From: Hyphomicrobiales bacterium
GTDB taxonomy: Bacteria; Pseudomonadota; Alphaproteobacteria; Rhizobiales; Methylopilaceae
Length of the DNA stretch: 64,000 nt
Assembly: GCA_022842205.1 (NCBI GenBank)
Contig: JALHQA010000002.1
Location: forward strand, 62,001-126,000
Direction of reading: 5' to 3'
Shown here: piece after piece, positions 16,049 to 25,500 of the stretch
Numbering within the stretch: position 1 is the stretch's first letter
Layout: every line of letters starts with the position of its first letter
Position numbers and translations under genes: made by a program
Notes under the pieces: generated by a model
Database searches by the model: none
Told to the model about the DNA's origin: nothing
What the model saw: the letters and a program-made list of their open reading frames with translations, nothing else

Positions 16049-17223
16049 CGTGAAACTCCCGTCGGACTCGTACGCTGCGGCGCAGCCGGCTGCACGGATT
16101 GAGGTTGCGGCACCGGTGTCGCGTTGCTTCCGCGGTTCAGCTCGCCAAGCGGCAGGTACGGCACAACGCCGGAGCCGCTGGCGGACGGATCGATGACGAT
16201 CTTGTCCGTACCGGCAAATACGCGCTCCATCGTTTCGAGGAACATGCGCTCGCGGGTAACGACCGGCGCTTTCTGGTATTCGGTCAGGATCGAGTTGAAG
16301 CGATCCGCGGCACCACGCGCTTCGTTGACGACGCGCTCCCGATAGCCTTCGGCCGATTGCGAAATACGGGCGGCGTCACCGCGCGCTTCCGGCACGACGC
16401 GATTGGCGTAGGCCTGCGCCTCGTTCTGCAAGCGCTCCTGGTCCGCACGCGCCGCCTGAACGTCGCGGAATGCGTCGATGACCTGATCGGGCGGATCGAC
16501 CTTCTGAAGCTGGACCTGAACGACGAGAACGCCGGCCTGGTATTCGTCGAGCGTGCGCTGCATGAGTTCGTGAACGGAGCGCTCGATTTCCTGACGGCCC
16601 TGAGTCAGCACCAGCTGCAGATCCGAGCGGCCGATAACTTCGCGCATCGCACTTTCGGCCACGGCGCGGATGGTCGTTTCAGGGTTCTGGATGTTGAACA
16701 GGAAATCCGCGGCGCCGCCCGGCTTGATCTGCCAGACGACCGCGAAATTGACATCGACGATGTTCTCGTCGCCCGTCAGCATCAGGCTTTCCTGCGGCAC
16801 TTCACGCACCCCGACATTGGTGCGGGCCGCACCGCCCTCCATGCGGATGCCGATCTCAAGGCGACGATTCTCCGTCACATTGGCGATGACGACACGTTCG
16901 ATCGGGTACGGCAGATGATAGTGCAGGCCTTCGCCCACGGACCGGACATGCTTGCCGAAACGCAGCACGACGCCCTGCTCCGAGGTTTCGACCTGGAAGA
17001 AGCCCGAAAATGCCCAGACCGCCAGCAGCGCGATCAGAGCAAGGAAAATGCCCTTCTTGCCCCCGAAGAACCCGCCGCCGGGAAGCACGCTCTTGAAACG
17101 GTCCTGGCTGCGGCGAAGAATTTCGTCGAGATCCGGCGGACGCTGGCCCGACGGGCCGCCACCCCACGGTCCAGGGTTCGGGCGCCACGGGCCGCCACCG
17201 CCGCTCTGATTACTCCAGGGCAT
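16045..17223 (-). CDS. hflK: HflK, FtsH protease modulator subunit
   Basis: 392 residues. Gly/Pro-rich cytoplasmic N-terminus (WSNQSGGGGPWRPNPGPWGG), one transmembrane helix (about 58-76, GIFLALIALLAVWAFSGFF), SPFH domain and a coiled C-terminal helix, ending in a Pro/Gln-rich tail. Partner of HflC in the FtsH-regulating complex at the inner membrane. First gene of hflK-hflC-DUF2065, with degP 90 bases further on. Confidence 0.95.
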   Translation of the reverse strand: MPWSNQSGGGGPWRPNPGPWGGGPSGQRPPDLDEILRRSQDRFKSVLPGGGFFGGKKGIFLALIALLAVWAFSGFFQVETSEQGVVLRFGKHVRSVGEGLHYHLPYPIERVVIANVTENRRLEIGIRMEGGAARTNVGVREVPQESLMLTGDENIVDVNFAVVWQIKPGGAADFLFNIQNPETTIRAVAESAMREVIGRSDLQLVLTQGRQEIERSVHELMQRTLDEYQAGVLVVQVQLQKVDPPDQVIDAFRDVQAARADQERLQNEAQAYANRVVPEARGDAARISQSAEGYRERVVNEARGAADRFNSILTEYQKAPVVTRERMFLETMERVFAGTDKIVIDPSASGSGVVPYLPLGELNRGSNATPVPQPQSVQPAAPQRTSPTGVSR

Positions 17224-17332
17224 TGAATTCCTTCCCTTAAATCCCGCGCTTTGGAATGGCGGGACGCTCTATGTGCGTTGCTTTTAGAGGACGGCAAGGC
17301 TCGGGATCAACTGAAAGCCGTCAACATTTCCG

Positions 17333-17863
17333 TCAGGTGACATCTGAAGCGGCGCGAGGGACATAGACCACATAGGTAAAAGCGTGATCGTCCTTATCGC
17401 CCGGTTCATGCTTTTCGCGGCTTTCCTCGACCCATTGGCCCGGGTCTATGGCCGGAAAACGGGCGTCCCCCTCCGGACTCGCATGGACAATCGTGACATG
17501 AAGCTTATCCGCCAGCGCCATAAGATGGGCGAAAATCTCGCCGCCGCCGACGACCGCGATCTCATCCGCATTCAGGCCCACCGCGAGCGACCGGGCCAGT
17601 TCGACCGCGGCCTCGACCGAATGCACGACATGGGCGCCCTCCGCCCGATAGGCTGGATCGCGGGTGACGACGATGCTTTCGCGCCCGGGCAGCGGCTTGC
17701 CGATGGATTCGAAGGTCTTGCGGCCCATGATCATGGGCTTGCCCCAGGTCAGCGCCTTGAAGCGCTTGAGATCGGAGCGGATGTGCCAGGGCATGACATT
17801 GTCGCGCCCGATGACGCGGTTCTCGCCCATGGCGACGACGAAGACGATCTTTTGCTCGTTCAT
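17333..17863 (-). CDS. folA: Dihydrofolate reductase
   Basis: 176 residues from ATG 17863 ([35 protein letters not shown]). Reduces dihydrofolate to tetrahydrofolate with NADPH. The substrate-site acidic residue and Trp lie in VMPWHIRSDLKRFK; the cofactor motifs are MGRKTFESIGKPLPGR and VVGGGEIF. Its ATG overlaps the stop of the GNAT gene (ATGA). Together with thyA it recycles the dihydrofolate made by thymidylate synthase. A longer GTG start at 17911 would run into the GNAT gene and is not favoured. Confidence 0.95.
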   Translation of the reverse strand: MNEQKIVFVVAMGENRVIGRDNVMPWHIRSDLKRFKALTWGKPMIMGRKTFESIGKPLPGRESIVVTRDPAYRAEGAHVVHSVEAAVELARSLAVGLNADEIAVVGGGEIFAHLMALADKLHVTIVHASPEGDARFPAIDPGQWVEESREKHEPGDKDDHAFTYVVYVPRAASDVT

Positions 17864-18345
17864 GCGCCCTCCTCCGCAAGATTCCGCAACGCATCGCCGG
17901 ACATGCGGCACATGGTCCAGTCGTCCATCAGTTCGGCGCCCATGGCCTTGTAGAATTCAATCGAGGGCGTGTTCCAGTCGAGCACCGACCATTCGAAGCG
18001 CGCGAGATTCTCTTCCACGCAACGCCGCGCAAGGCGAATGAGAAGCGCCTTCCCTATGCCTTTGCCGCGCAGGCTTTGACGTACGTACAGGTCTTCAAGA
18101 TAGATGCCGTGGCGTGCCTCGAAACTCGAGAAGTTGTAGAACCACAGGGTAAAACCGACCGCCTCGCCGTTCCATTCCGCGATGTCACCGAAAATGCGCG
18201 GGTTCGGCCCGAACAGCATGGCGTCCATCAGATCGTCGGTCGCCACGACCTCGTGTTCGAGCTTTTCATAGACCGCGAGTTCGCGCACGAGTCTGTTGAC
18301 GAGCGGCGCATCTCCCGGCCGCGCAGGACGGATAACGAGGGTCAC
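17860..18345 (-). CDS. GNAT-family N-acetyltransferase
   Basis: 161 residues from a GTG start overlapping the thyA stop (GTGA). The N-terminal [25 protein letters not shown] begins the fold. The acetyl-CoA site is [20 protein letters not shown] (about 95-114, R-x-x-G-x-G/A), followed by [20 protein letters not shown]. It resembles the diamine/spermidine acetyltransferase-like subgroup, but the substrate is not known. It lies between thyA and folA with four-base overlaps on both sides, so it is co-translated with the folate pair. Confidence 0.9.
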   Translation of the reverse strand: MTLVIRPARPGDAPLVNRLVRELAVYEKLEHEVVATDDLMDAMLFGPNPRIFGDIAEWNGEAVGFTLWFYNFSSFEARHGIYLEDLYVRQSLRGKGIGKALLIRLARRCVEENLARFEWSVLDWNTPSIEFYKAMGAELMDDWTMCRMSGDALRNLAEEGA

Positions 18346-19136
18346 ACCGCCACCGGAGCCTTGATGGCGGGATGCGGATCGTAGCCTTCGATCGCGATGT
18401 CCTCGAATTTGAAATCGAACAGTGATTTTACGGCGGGATTGAGCTTCAGGGACGGCAGTTTGCGCGGCTCGCGCGTGAGCTGTTCGCGCGCCTGATCCAG
18501 ATGGTTGAGATAGAGGTGCGTGTCGCCGAACGAGTGGATGAACTCGCCCGGCTTCAGACCCGTCACCTGAGCCATCATATGGGTCAGGAGGGCGTAGGAC
18601 GCGATGTTGAACGGCACGCCGAGAAAGATGTCGGCCGAACGCTGATAGAGCTGGCAAGAGAGTTTTCCATCCGCGACCGCGAACTGGAAGAGGCAGTGGC
18701 ACGGCGCCAGCGCCATCTTGTCGAGATCGGCCGGATTCCAGGCCGTCACGATCATGCGCCGCGAATTCGGATTGGTCTTTATCTCGCTCAGAACCTGCGC
18801 GATCTGATCGATGGTCTGGCCATCCGGCGTCGCCCATGAGCGCCACTGCTTGCCGTAGATCGGGCCAAGATCGCCGTTCTGGTCGATCCATTCGTCCCAG
18901 ATCGAGACGCCGTTGTCGTGCAGGTAGCGGACATTGGTATCGCCCGCGAGAAACCACAGCAGCTCGTGAATGATGCTTCGGAGATGCACCTTCTTGGTAG
19001 TGACGAGCGGAAAACCATCGCTTAGGTTGAAACGCAGCTGCGCGCCGAACACCGAGAGAGTTCCGGTGCCCGTCCGGTCGCCCTTGCGGACGCCCTCGTC
19101 GAGCACACGCCGCACGAGATCGAGATAGGCCTGCAT
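18342..19136 (-). CDS. thyA: Thymidylate synthase
   Basis: 264 residues from ATG 19136 ([28 protein letters not shown]), the same length as E. coli ThyA. Methylates dUMP to dTMP using methylene-tetrahydrofolate. Catalytic Cys146 in [10 protein letters not shown], the phosphate-binding Arg pair (NSRRMIV) and the dUMP site [20 protein letters not shown] are intact. Upstream in-frame starts lack family similarity. First gene of thyA-GNAT-folA. Confidence 0.97.
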   Translation of the reverse strand: MQAYLDLVRRVLDEGVRKGDRTGTGTLSVFGAQLRFNLSDGFPLVTTKKVHLRSIIHELLWFLAGDTNVRYLHDNGVSIWDEWIDQNGDLGPIYGKQWRSWATPDGQTIDQIAQVLSEIKTNPNSRRMIVTAWNPADLDKMALAPCHCLFQFAVADGKLSCQLYQRSADIFLGVPFNIASYALLTHMMAQVTGLKPGEFIHSFGDTHLYLNHLDQAREQLTREPRKLPSLKLNPAVKSLFDFKFEDIAIEGYDPHPAIKAPVAV

Positions 19137-19213
19137 GAAAGTGATTCTCTGTTCGGTCCAAATATAGGCAGTGGTGCGCGGTCTGTCTGCCCGCCGCACC
19201 GCGACCGCACAAT

Positions 19214-19268
19214 CTGAACGAAAATCCATCCAGCGCGTTCAGTCCCCGTTCAGACCCGGACCTTTAAT
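19214..19268 (+). promoter_or_regulatory. PhoB/OmpR-style operator and promoter (CGTTCAG repeats)
   Basis: Two direct copies of CGTTCAG (19236-19242 and 19247-19253) are spaced one helical turn (11 bases) apart. A third, inverted copy (CTGAACG, 19214-19220) lies 22 bases before the first. The last repeat is nine bases upstream of TTTAAT (19263-19268), a five-of-six match to the -10 consensus, and no good -35 is present. Seven-base direct repeats with four-base gaps in place of -35 are the layout used by PhoB/OmpR-type response regulators. The regulator is not identified. Confidence 0.55.
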
Positions 19269-19307
19269 GGAAGCGGCACAGGAGTTTGGACTCCAGGGAG
19301 GACAATT

Positions 19308-19664
19308 ATGAAAAAGATTCTTGCAGGCGCTCTGATCGCGGTGGCTCTGGGCTTTGGTGCCAATATCGTGGCCACGGCTACTCCGGCCAGCGCCCAGGGC
19401 ATCGTCATCACGCCCGATGGTGTGCGGATTTTTCCCGGCGATCCGCGGTATGACCGTTGGGACCGCCGTTATCGCCGCAATGTCGACCGGAGCGATGCTA
19501 TCTACATTGCCCGCCGCCAAGGCGTCGGCCGGGTGTGGGACGTAGATCGCCGCGGCGGACGCTGGGTCGTCCGTGGCGACAACCGCCGCGGCCCGGGTGG
19601 CCTGCGCGTCGTCATCGACTCCCGCAGCGGCCGGGTTCTGGACGTGGATCGCATCCGCCGCTAA
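19308..19664 (+). CDS. Small secreted PepSY-like protein
   Basis: 118 residues. Signal peptide (MKKILAGALIAVALGFGANIV) cleaved after ATPASA. The mature part is strongly basic (Asp-Arg-Trp-Asp-Arg-Arg-Tyr runs). Its C-terminal 55 residues follow the PepSY pattern: helix DAIYIARRQGVGRVWDVDRR, then strands WVVRGDNRR and LRVVIDSRSGRVLDVDRI. PepSY-like periplasmic domains often act as sensors or inhibitors at the envelope. AGGGAGGA precedes the ATG. The promoter has a response-regulator-like operator and a strong terminator follows, so it is a single-gene unit. Confidence 0.75.
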   Translation: MKKILAGALIAVALGFGANIVATATPASAQGIVITPDGVRIFPGDPRYDRWDRRYRRNVDRSDAIYIARRQGVGRVWDVDRRGGRWVVRGDNRRGPGGLRVVIDSRSGRVLDVDRIRR

Positions 19665-19689
19665 TCGGCTGGAAGCTTGGACTTCAGGA

Positions 19690-19716
19690 ACGGGCGCCCT
19701 GTGGCGCCCGTTTTTC
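19690..19716 (+). terminator. Terminator of the PepSY-like gene
   Basis: CGGGCGCC, loop CTGT, GGCGCCCG followed by five T. A strong intrinsic terminator 27 bases after the stop codon. Confidence 0.92.
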
Positions 19717-19761
19717 ATTTGTTGACCATCAGGCCCGAGCCGCTTTCCAAGCCCCGTCCGA

Positions 19762-20100
19762 ACACCTATATTTCCTCTGCCGGCTTCGGCCGGCTATGGC
19801 GATAAATGGCCTTCGTAATAAGCCATTCGGACCCGGGGGCAGTACCCGGCGCCTCCACCAGAGCCCGTCACTCGTTGGGCGGGCTGCGGCGGGGGCGAAA
19901 CAGGATCGACGAGGGTGTAAAAGTTGCGCTTTTGCCCGGCATTGTACCGCCGTTATCGGGCTAAATTTATAGTTGCCAACGACAACTATGCTCCGGTGGC
20001 CCAGGCTGCGTAATGCAGTTTGAGTACCGATTTAAAGCCCTGATTGGCTAGCACCTTTCAGGCGGGGTTCGGAGGCACCTGGCAACAGAAGCCTCCACTG
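19762..20100 (+). ncRNA. ssrA: Two-piece (permuted) tmRNA
   Basis: Alphaproteobacterial permuted tmRNA gene. The acceptor piece comes first and ends CGCCTCCACCA at 19860; its T-arm is CCGGG/CCCGG around GGCAGTA. After a removed spacer (about 19861-19890), the coding piece begins GGGGGCGAAACAGG at 19891; GGGGGCG pairs with CGCCTCC, including the G3-U wobble that marks alanine acceptance. The tag reading frame at 19975-20013 encodes ANDNYAPVAQAA and ends in TAA. GGAGGC/GCCTCC at 20071-20096 forms a 3' structure. It rescues stalled ribosomes and tags their products for proteolysis. Outer ends are approximate. Confidence 0.93.
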
Positions 20101-20157
20101 AATTCGCTTCGGCCCACCCGGAGCATATCTGAGGGGTCCGGTCCGGCGCGGCGTGTC

Positions 20158-20694
20158 ATGAGCACCGATCTTATTCGATACGATCTCCTGGCTCAGGAGG
20201 CCCTACGCGGCGTTGTGAAACGCGTGCTGGTCGATGTCGCGCGCGCGGGCATGCCCGGCGAACATCACTTCTATCTCTCCTTCAATACCCAGTTTCCGGG
20301 TGTGCGGCTGTCGCCCCGCCTGCGCGAGAAATACCCCGAGGAGATGACTGTCATCCTGCAGCACCAGTTCTGGGATCTGAACATCACCGAACACGGCTTC
20401 GAGGTCGGCCTGTCGTTCTCGAATATTCCCGAAAAACTGTATGTGCCTTACGACTCGATCACCGGCTTCTTCGACCCCTCCGTCAAGTTCGCTCTGAAGT
20501 TCGAACCGGTCACGCAGCCCGTAGCCGAGCAGAAGCCCGAGAAATCCGCACCGGCGCGCGAAGCCCCCAAGGGCGCGCGTTCCGAGCCGCAGGAAGAACC
20601 GCCGACCAAGAACAAGGCGGATACCGCAGCGAAGGAAGCCGAATCCGGGGAAGGCGCCCAGGTCGTCAGCCTCGACAAATTCCGCAAGAAGTAA
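20158..20694 (+). CDS. sspB: SspB, ClpXP adaptor for ssrA-tagged proteins (alpha type)
   Basis: 178 residues from ATG 20158. The N-terminal 115 residues are the SspB substrate-binding domain ([68 protein letters not shown]). A flexible, charged linker rich in Pro, Ala, Lys and Glu follows, and the last ten residues [10 protein letters not shown] form the ClpX-docking tail seen in alphaproteobacterial SspB. It delivers tagged proteins to ClpXP. It lies about 60 bases downstream of the tmRNA gene, so tag and adaptor are neighbours. Confidence 0.92.
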   Translation: MSTDLIRYDLLAQEALRGVVKRVLVDVARAGMPGEHHFYLSFNTQFPGVRLSPRLREKYPEEMTVILQHQFWDLNITEHGFEVGLSFSNIPEKLYVPYDSITGFFDPSVKFALKFEPVTQPVAEQKPEKSAPAREAPKGARSEPQEEPPTKNKADTAAKEAESGEGAQVVSLDKFRKK

Positions 20695-20734
20695 CGGGCA
20701 TCCCCTGCCCGCCTCGCTGGGAGGCGAGCTCTTG

Positions 20735-22126
20735 ATGACAAAGACGCGCACCGAAACCGATACCTTCGGCCCGATCGAGGTTGCTTCCGACAAATATTGG
20801 GGCGCACAGGCGCAGCGCTCCCTCGGCAACTTCAAGATCGGCTGGGAAAAGCAGCCGCTGCCCATCGTGCGTGCGCTCGGAATCGTCAAGCGTGCCGCCG
20901 CCGAGGTGAACATGGATCTCGGCCGCCTCGACCCGAAGATCGGCAAGGCGATCGTGCAGGCCGCCCAGGAAGTCATCGAAGGCAAGCTCGACGATCACTT
21001 CCCGCTCGTCGTCTGGCAGACCGGTTCTGGCACCCAGTCCAACATGAACGCGAACGAGGTGATCTCGAACCGCGCGATCGAAATTCTCGGCGGCGAGAAA
21101 GGCTCCAAGGCGCCTGTTCATCCGAACGACCACGTCAATATGAGCCAGTCGTCCAACGATACCTACCCGACGGCGATGCATATCGCCTGCGCGGAAGAAG
21201 TCGTGCATCGCCTGATCCCGGCCCTGCAGATGCTGCGCAACGCGCTGAACGACAAGGCGCAGAAGTGGTCGAAGATCATCAAGATCGGGCGTACGCACAC
21301 GCAGGACGCGACGCCGCTGACGCTCGGCCAGGAATTTTCCGGCTACACGCAGCAGGTCGAGAACGGCATCAAGCGCATCGAGATGACGCTGCCGGGCCTG
21401 ATGGAACTTGCGCAGGGCGGCACCGCGGTCGGCACCGGCCTCAACGCGCCGAAGGGCTTCGACAAGGCGGTGGCGGACAAGATCGCCGCCATCGCGCAGC
21501 TTCCGTTCAAGACCGCGCCGAACAAGTTCGAGGCGCTGGCCGCGCACGACGCCATGGTGTTCAGCCACGGCGCGATCAACACCGTCGCGGCCTCGCTGTT
21601 CAAGATCGCGAACGACATCCGCCTGCTCGGCTCCGGCCCGCGTTCAGGGCTCGGCGAGCTGTCGCTGCCGGAAAACGAACCCGGCTCCTCCATCATGCCG
21701 GGCAAGGTGAACCCGACGCAGTGCGAGGCGCTGACGCAGGTGTGCGTACAGGTGTTCGGCAACCAGGCCTCCATTTCGTTTGCCGGCAGTCAGGGGCACT
21801 TCGAGCTCAACGTCTACAATCCGGTGATGGCCTACAACTTCCTGCAGTCGGTCCGGCTGATCGCCGACGCGGCCGTTTCCTTCACCGAGAACTGCGTGGT
21901 CGGCATCGAGCCGCGCGAGGACAACATCAAGACCGCGCTGGACCGCTCGCTGATGCTCGTCACCGCACTCGCGCCGAAGATCGGCTACGACAACGCGGCC
22001 AAGATCGCCAAGACCGCCCACAAGAACGGCACGACGCTTCGCGAGGAAGCGGTCGGCGGCGGATACGTCACCGACAAGGAGTTCGACGAGGTCGTGCGCC
22101 CGGAGAAGATGATCGGACCGGACTGA
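20735..22126 (+). CDS. fumC: Fumarate hydratase, class II
   Basis: 463 residues, the class II (iron-independent, tetrameric) length. Interconverts fumarate and malate in the TCA cycle. Motifs: [18 protein letters not shown] (about 98-115), [23 protein letters not shown] (about 129), [20 protein letters not shown] and the signature [16 protein letters not shown] (about 317). Start ATG 20735 with GGGAGGCGAG upstream. It is followed without a gap by DUF4169 (TGATG). Confidence 0.96.
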   Translation: MTKTRTETDTFGPIEVASDKYWGAQAQRSLGNFKIGWEKQPLPIVRALGIVKRAAAEVNMDLGRLDPKIGKAIVQAAQEVIEGKLDDHFPLVVWQTGSGTQSNMNANEVISNRAIEILGGEKGSKAPVHPNDHVNMSQSSNDTYPTAMHIACAEEVVHRLIPALQMLRNALNDKAQKWSKIIKIGRTHTQDATPLTLGQEFSGYTQQVENGIKRIEMTLPGLMELAQGGTAVGTGLNAPKGFDKAVADKIAAIAQLPFKTAPNKFEALAAHDAMVFSHGAINTVAASLFKIANDIRLLGSGPRSGLGELSLPENEPGSSIMPGKVNPTQCEALTQVCVQVFGNQASISFAGSQGHFELNVYNPVMAYNFLQSVRLIADAAVSFTENCVVGIEPREDNIKTALDRSLMLVTALAPKIGYDNAAKIAKTAHKNGTTLREEAVGGGYVTDKEFDEVVRPEKMIGPD

Positions 22127-22329
22127 TGGCCGAGATCATAAACCTCAACCGCTTCCGCAAGGACAAGGCCCGCCAGGAAAAGACGTCCCAGGCGGCAGAG
22201 AACCGCGCCGCCCACGGCCGCACAAAGACCGACAAGACCGTCGAGAAGCTTCGCGCCGACAAGGCGAAGAAGCAGCTCGATCAGCACCACCGCGAACACG
22301 ATCCCGACGACGGGCCCGGCGCGGCGTGA
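22126..22329 (+). CDS. DUF4169 family small protein
   Basis: 67 residues, very polar: [19 protein letters not shown] then a Lys/Arg/Glu-rich helix and an acidic-His tail. It matches the DUF4169 family, whose hallmark is the N-terminal IINLNRFRK. The function is unknown. Its ATG overlaps the fumC stop by one base, and its stop overlaps the next gene's GTG, so it is translationally coupled. The N-terminal ten residues resemble the C-terminal ClpX-docking motif of the SspB encoded two genes upstream. Confidence 0.8.
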   Translation: MAEIINLNRFRKDKARQEKTSQAAENRAAHGRTKTDKTVEKLRADKAKKQLDQHHREHDPDDGPGAA

Positions 22330-22577
22330 ACGCCATCGTAAAGCGATCCATAGAAATCGCCGGCCACCGAACATCGGTTACGCTGGAAGATGATTTCTGG
22401 AATGCCCTGCGCGACATCGCCGAGGACCAGCGAAAGACTCTACGCGGACTGATCGCGGAGATCGACGCGAGCCGCGGAGAAAACAACCTGTCCTCTGCCG
22501 TGCGCCTGTATGTATTGCGCTATTATCGCGAGGCTTCGGGAACGACCGGCCGGCGCAGGAAGTCGATGGGAGACTGA
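22326..22577 (+). CDS. Ribbon-helix-helix domain protein
   Basis: 83 residues from GTG 22326 (GTGA overlap with DUF4169). MNAIVKRSIEIAGHRTSVTLEDDFWNALRDIAEDQRKTLRGLIAEID has the beta strand plus two helices of a ribbon-helix-helix fold (RHH_4 type), commonly a dimeric DNA-binding protein or antitoxin-like regulator. No toxin gene is adjacent. The last 55 bases overlap the 3' end of the AsmA-like gene on the other strand. Confidence 0.82.
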   Translation: MNAIVKRSIEIAGHRTSVTLEDDFWNALRDIAEDQRKTLRGLIAEIDASRGENNLSSAVRLYVLRYYREASGTTGRRRKSMGD

Positions 22578-25500
22578 CGGCGCGCGGAAGGCGTGGGCGA
22601 CGGCGAACTCGCGGCCGCCGGCGGCGCGGTCCTTTGCGGCAGCACATCGACCGGCGGCGGAAGCTCTCCAATCGGCACTTCCCCGGTCGCTTCGCGGATC
22701 GCCTTGCGGCGGGCCGCTTCCGCTTCTTCGGCTGCGCGCTTTTCCGCTTCCAGCCGCTGCCGCTCCTGCTCTTCCGCCATCTTGCGATCGCGTTCCTTGC
22801 GCTCCGCTTCCATCCGCTCGACACGCTCGATCTCGCGTTCGACGGCGCGCACCGCGAGTACGTTGGCAAAAGCCGTCGTCTCGGTGGAGCGCGCCGGTTC
22901 GTCCCACGAACCGGACAGCGTCAGATCGGCGCTCGGGATCGACATATCCTCGATGTCCGAAAGCACTTTCGGGCGCAGCGTCATATGCGCGGTCAGCATG
23001 CGGGTCGTCAGGTCGACGGTGCCAGATGCGGTCGCGTTGACGAGCGGCGCGGACACGGCCGCATTGCTGACGCGCGCGACGCCCGACGCAATGGTGAAGG
23101 CGGACGACATCTCCGACACCTCAAGTTCGCCCATCGCAAGTTCCGAGGTAAAGCGGTTCGCGATGTCCTGGGCATCCGGCGGCTCGGTGCCGCTTTCGAC
23201 CGCGATCAGGGTGCGCTCGAACGCTCCGGCGTCGACGCCGGCCAGCATCGCATCCCGAAGCGTGAAGCTGCCGGACCCCGTGAGATTGGCGACCACCGCG
23301 GACAGGCTTTTGCCGGTGCCAAGAACATCGGCGGTGAAGTTCAGCTTGCCTCTGGCTGCCGGACCGCCCGCGCCTTCCCAGACGAGATCGGCGAGCGACG
23401 CCTCCTCGACTGACATGCGCGCCGCAAGCGACAGGTCGGCACCGGCGCGGCGGATGGCGAAATTGCCCTTGACGGCGCCTCCGGCGATTTTCGTTTCGGC
23501 ATCCTGCACCGAGAATTCATTGCGGCCGAAGACGAGATTGAACTTCGCGGCCGCACCGCCCAAATCGGATGCGATATCGAACTTGTCCGTACCAACGGAG
23601 ACGCGCCCTTCAAGCCCGTCGAGAAGGCCCGGCGCGGGCGCGCCGGACGGCCAGCCCACGGCGTCCGCTTCGGCCAAGGCGTTCGGTCCGATCGCCACAC
23701 CGGCAAGTTCGCCCAGCGCGAGGGATTCGAGATCGAGTTCACCGCGAATGCCGGTTTTTTCCTGATAGCCGAGCGCGCCTTTCAACCCCCTGCCCTGCAC
23801 CGTACCGGCGATGCGGGTGATCTGTACGCCGTCCTTGCCGGAAGAAACGTCGCCGCCGACGAGCAGCGGAACGACCGGCAGGCTTGCGGGCGGCACCCGG
23901 CCAAGGAGCACGGCATAACGTCCGGCATCCTCGATATTCATATCGACACGGCCGACAAGCGGCTGATCGTCCGCGGACGCGGCGCGGCCCTTGAAGACCG
24001 CCCGGTCGTTCATGCTGAGGAAGATGGCGTCGATCTGGGCGCCTTTTTCGGGATCACCGTCGAACGAGGCCTCGAAACTCGCGGGGCCGAAACTCTCGAC
24101 GGAAACCGCCGGAATGCCCAGTTGCGAGAGAAGCCGCGCGCCATCCGCCGAAGATGCGCCGAGCGTTGCCTTGATCGGCCCTGCCAGGGCGAAGCGCGGC
24201 GCGCTCGCATTGAACTCGACCGAGGTGCCGCCGAGCGTGCCGGAAACTTTCGTCGTTACACCAGATGTGCCGCCGCCGGAGGATGCGACAACGGCAGTGA
24301 GCGAAGCCGGAGCGATGGCAGCGCTTCGCGCGCCGATCGCATCGACCAACGCTGGCGGCAGCGAGCTCGTCCTCAGAACCGTGACAAGGCCATTGAGATT
24401 CCTGGCCTCGATCTTGGCTTCGAGGCGGCCCGACGGTTGATTGCCCGTGCTGGCGAGGCGGCCGGTGGCGACGATCCTCGCGCCACCGAGATCGCCGATC
24501 GTCAGGCGCCGGATATCGACCGCGCCTTCCGCCGCCGACAGATCAATGTCAACGTCCGACCAGGTGACCTTCGCGTAATCCAGCTTGTCGGCACGCAGCG
24601 CCAGATCGATATCCGTATCGCCGGAGGCCATCTCAAGCCCGGCAACGCCAAGCGCGTCGAGGTCGAGCCTGTTCGCGGTCAGTCGTGCCTCGACCTTGGC
24701 GCGGCCGCTTTCCGGCTGAGTGAAGCTGAGACGCCCGCGCACGTCCGCGCCGTCGGCCTTCGCCTTCAGATCCTCGAGCGCAAAAGCGCCCGCACGCGCG
24801 GCGAGCGTTGAATCCAGCTTCAGCGTCTTGAGCGCCAGCGCGGGACGCTTTTCGGCAACGCCACCGAGCCAATGCGCGAGGGACGGCATGTTCGGCGCGT
24901 CGAGCTTCAACGGCCCGTTGAAGCGCGGTCCCTCGCCATCGCGAACGAGCAGCGCGCCCGAAGCCTGCGCGTTGGCGCTTCCCGGCAGGCGCGCCGAGAG
25001 TGTTTCCAGCGTCCAGCCGCCCGGCGTCGAGACGATCGCGCCCCGCAGGTCCTGAACAAAGTCGCCGCCGAGAGCGACATTGGCGACATCCGCCGTAACG
25101 CGCACGGGGAATGGCGGCGCCCCATCGAGCGAAAAACGCGCGGCCAGTTGCGTCAATACTTCCGCGGGGGGCAGCGGAAGCGCATCCTTGGCACGGCCCA
25201 GCGCACGGTCGAGATCGATCTGGCGGCCCTTCAGCCGGATTTCGGCCGACGTCTTCGGACCCAGCACCATCGCGGCGCCGCCCGTCAAGCGAAGCTCGCG
25301 CCCGGGCGTTCCATAGTCGAACTCGACCTTGTCGGCCTCCAGCGTGCGGACATCCGACTTCACCTCCCCCGCGACGCGCCAGGGCTCGCGCACCGGCTGG
25401 CCTTCGGCGGACGCGGTCTGCACGAGAGTGGCAGCGCCCTCGAAACGCGGCTTCTTGCCGAGCCATACCGCGCCATCGAACGAGAATGAAGGGGCATCCG

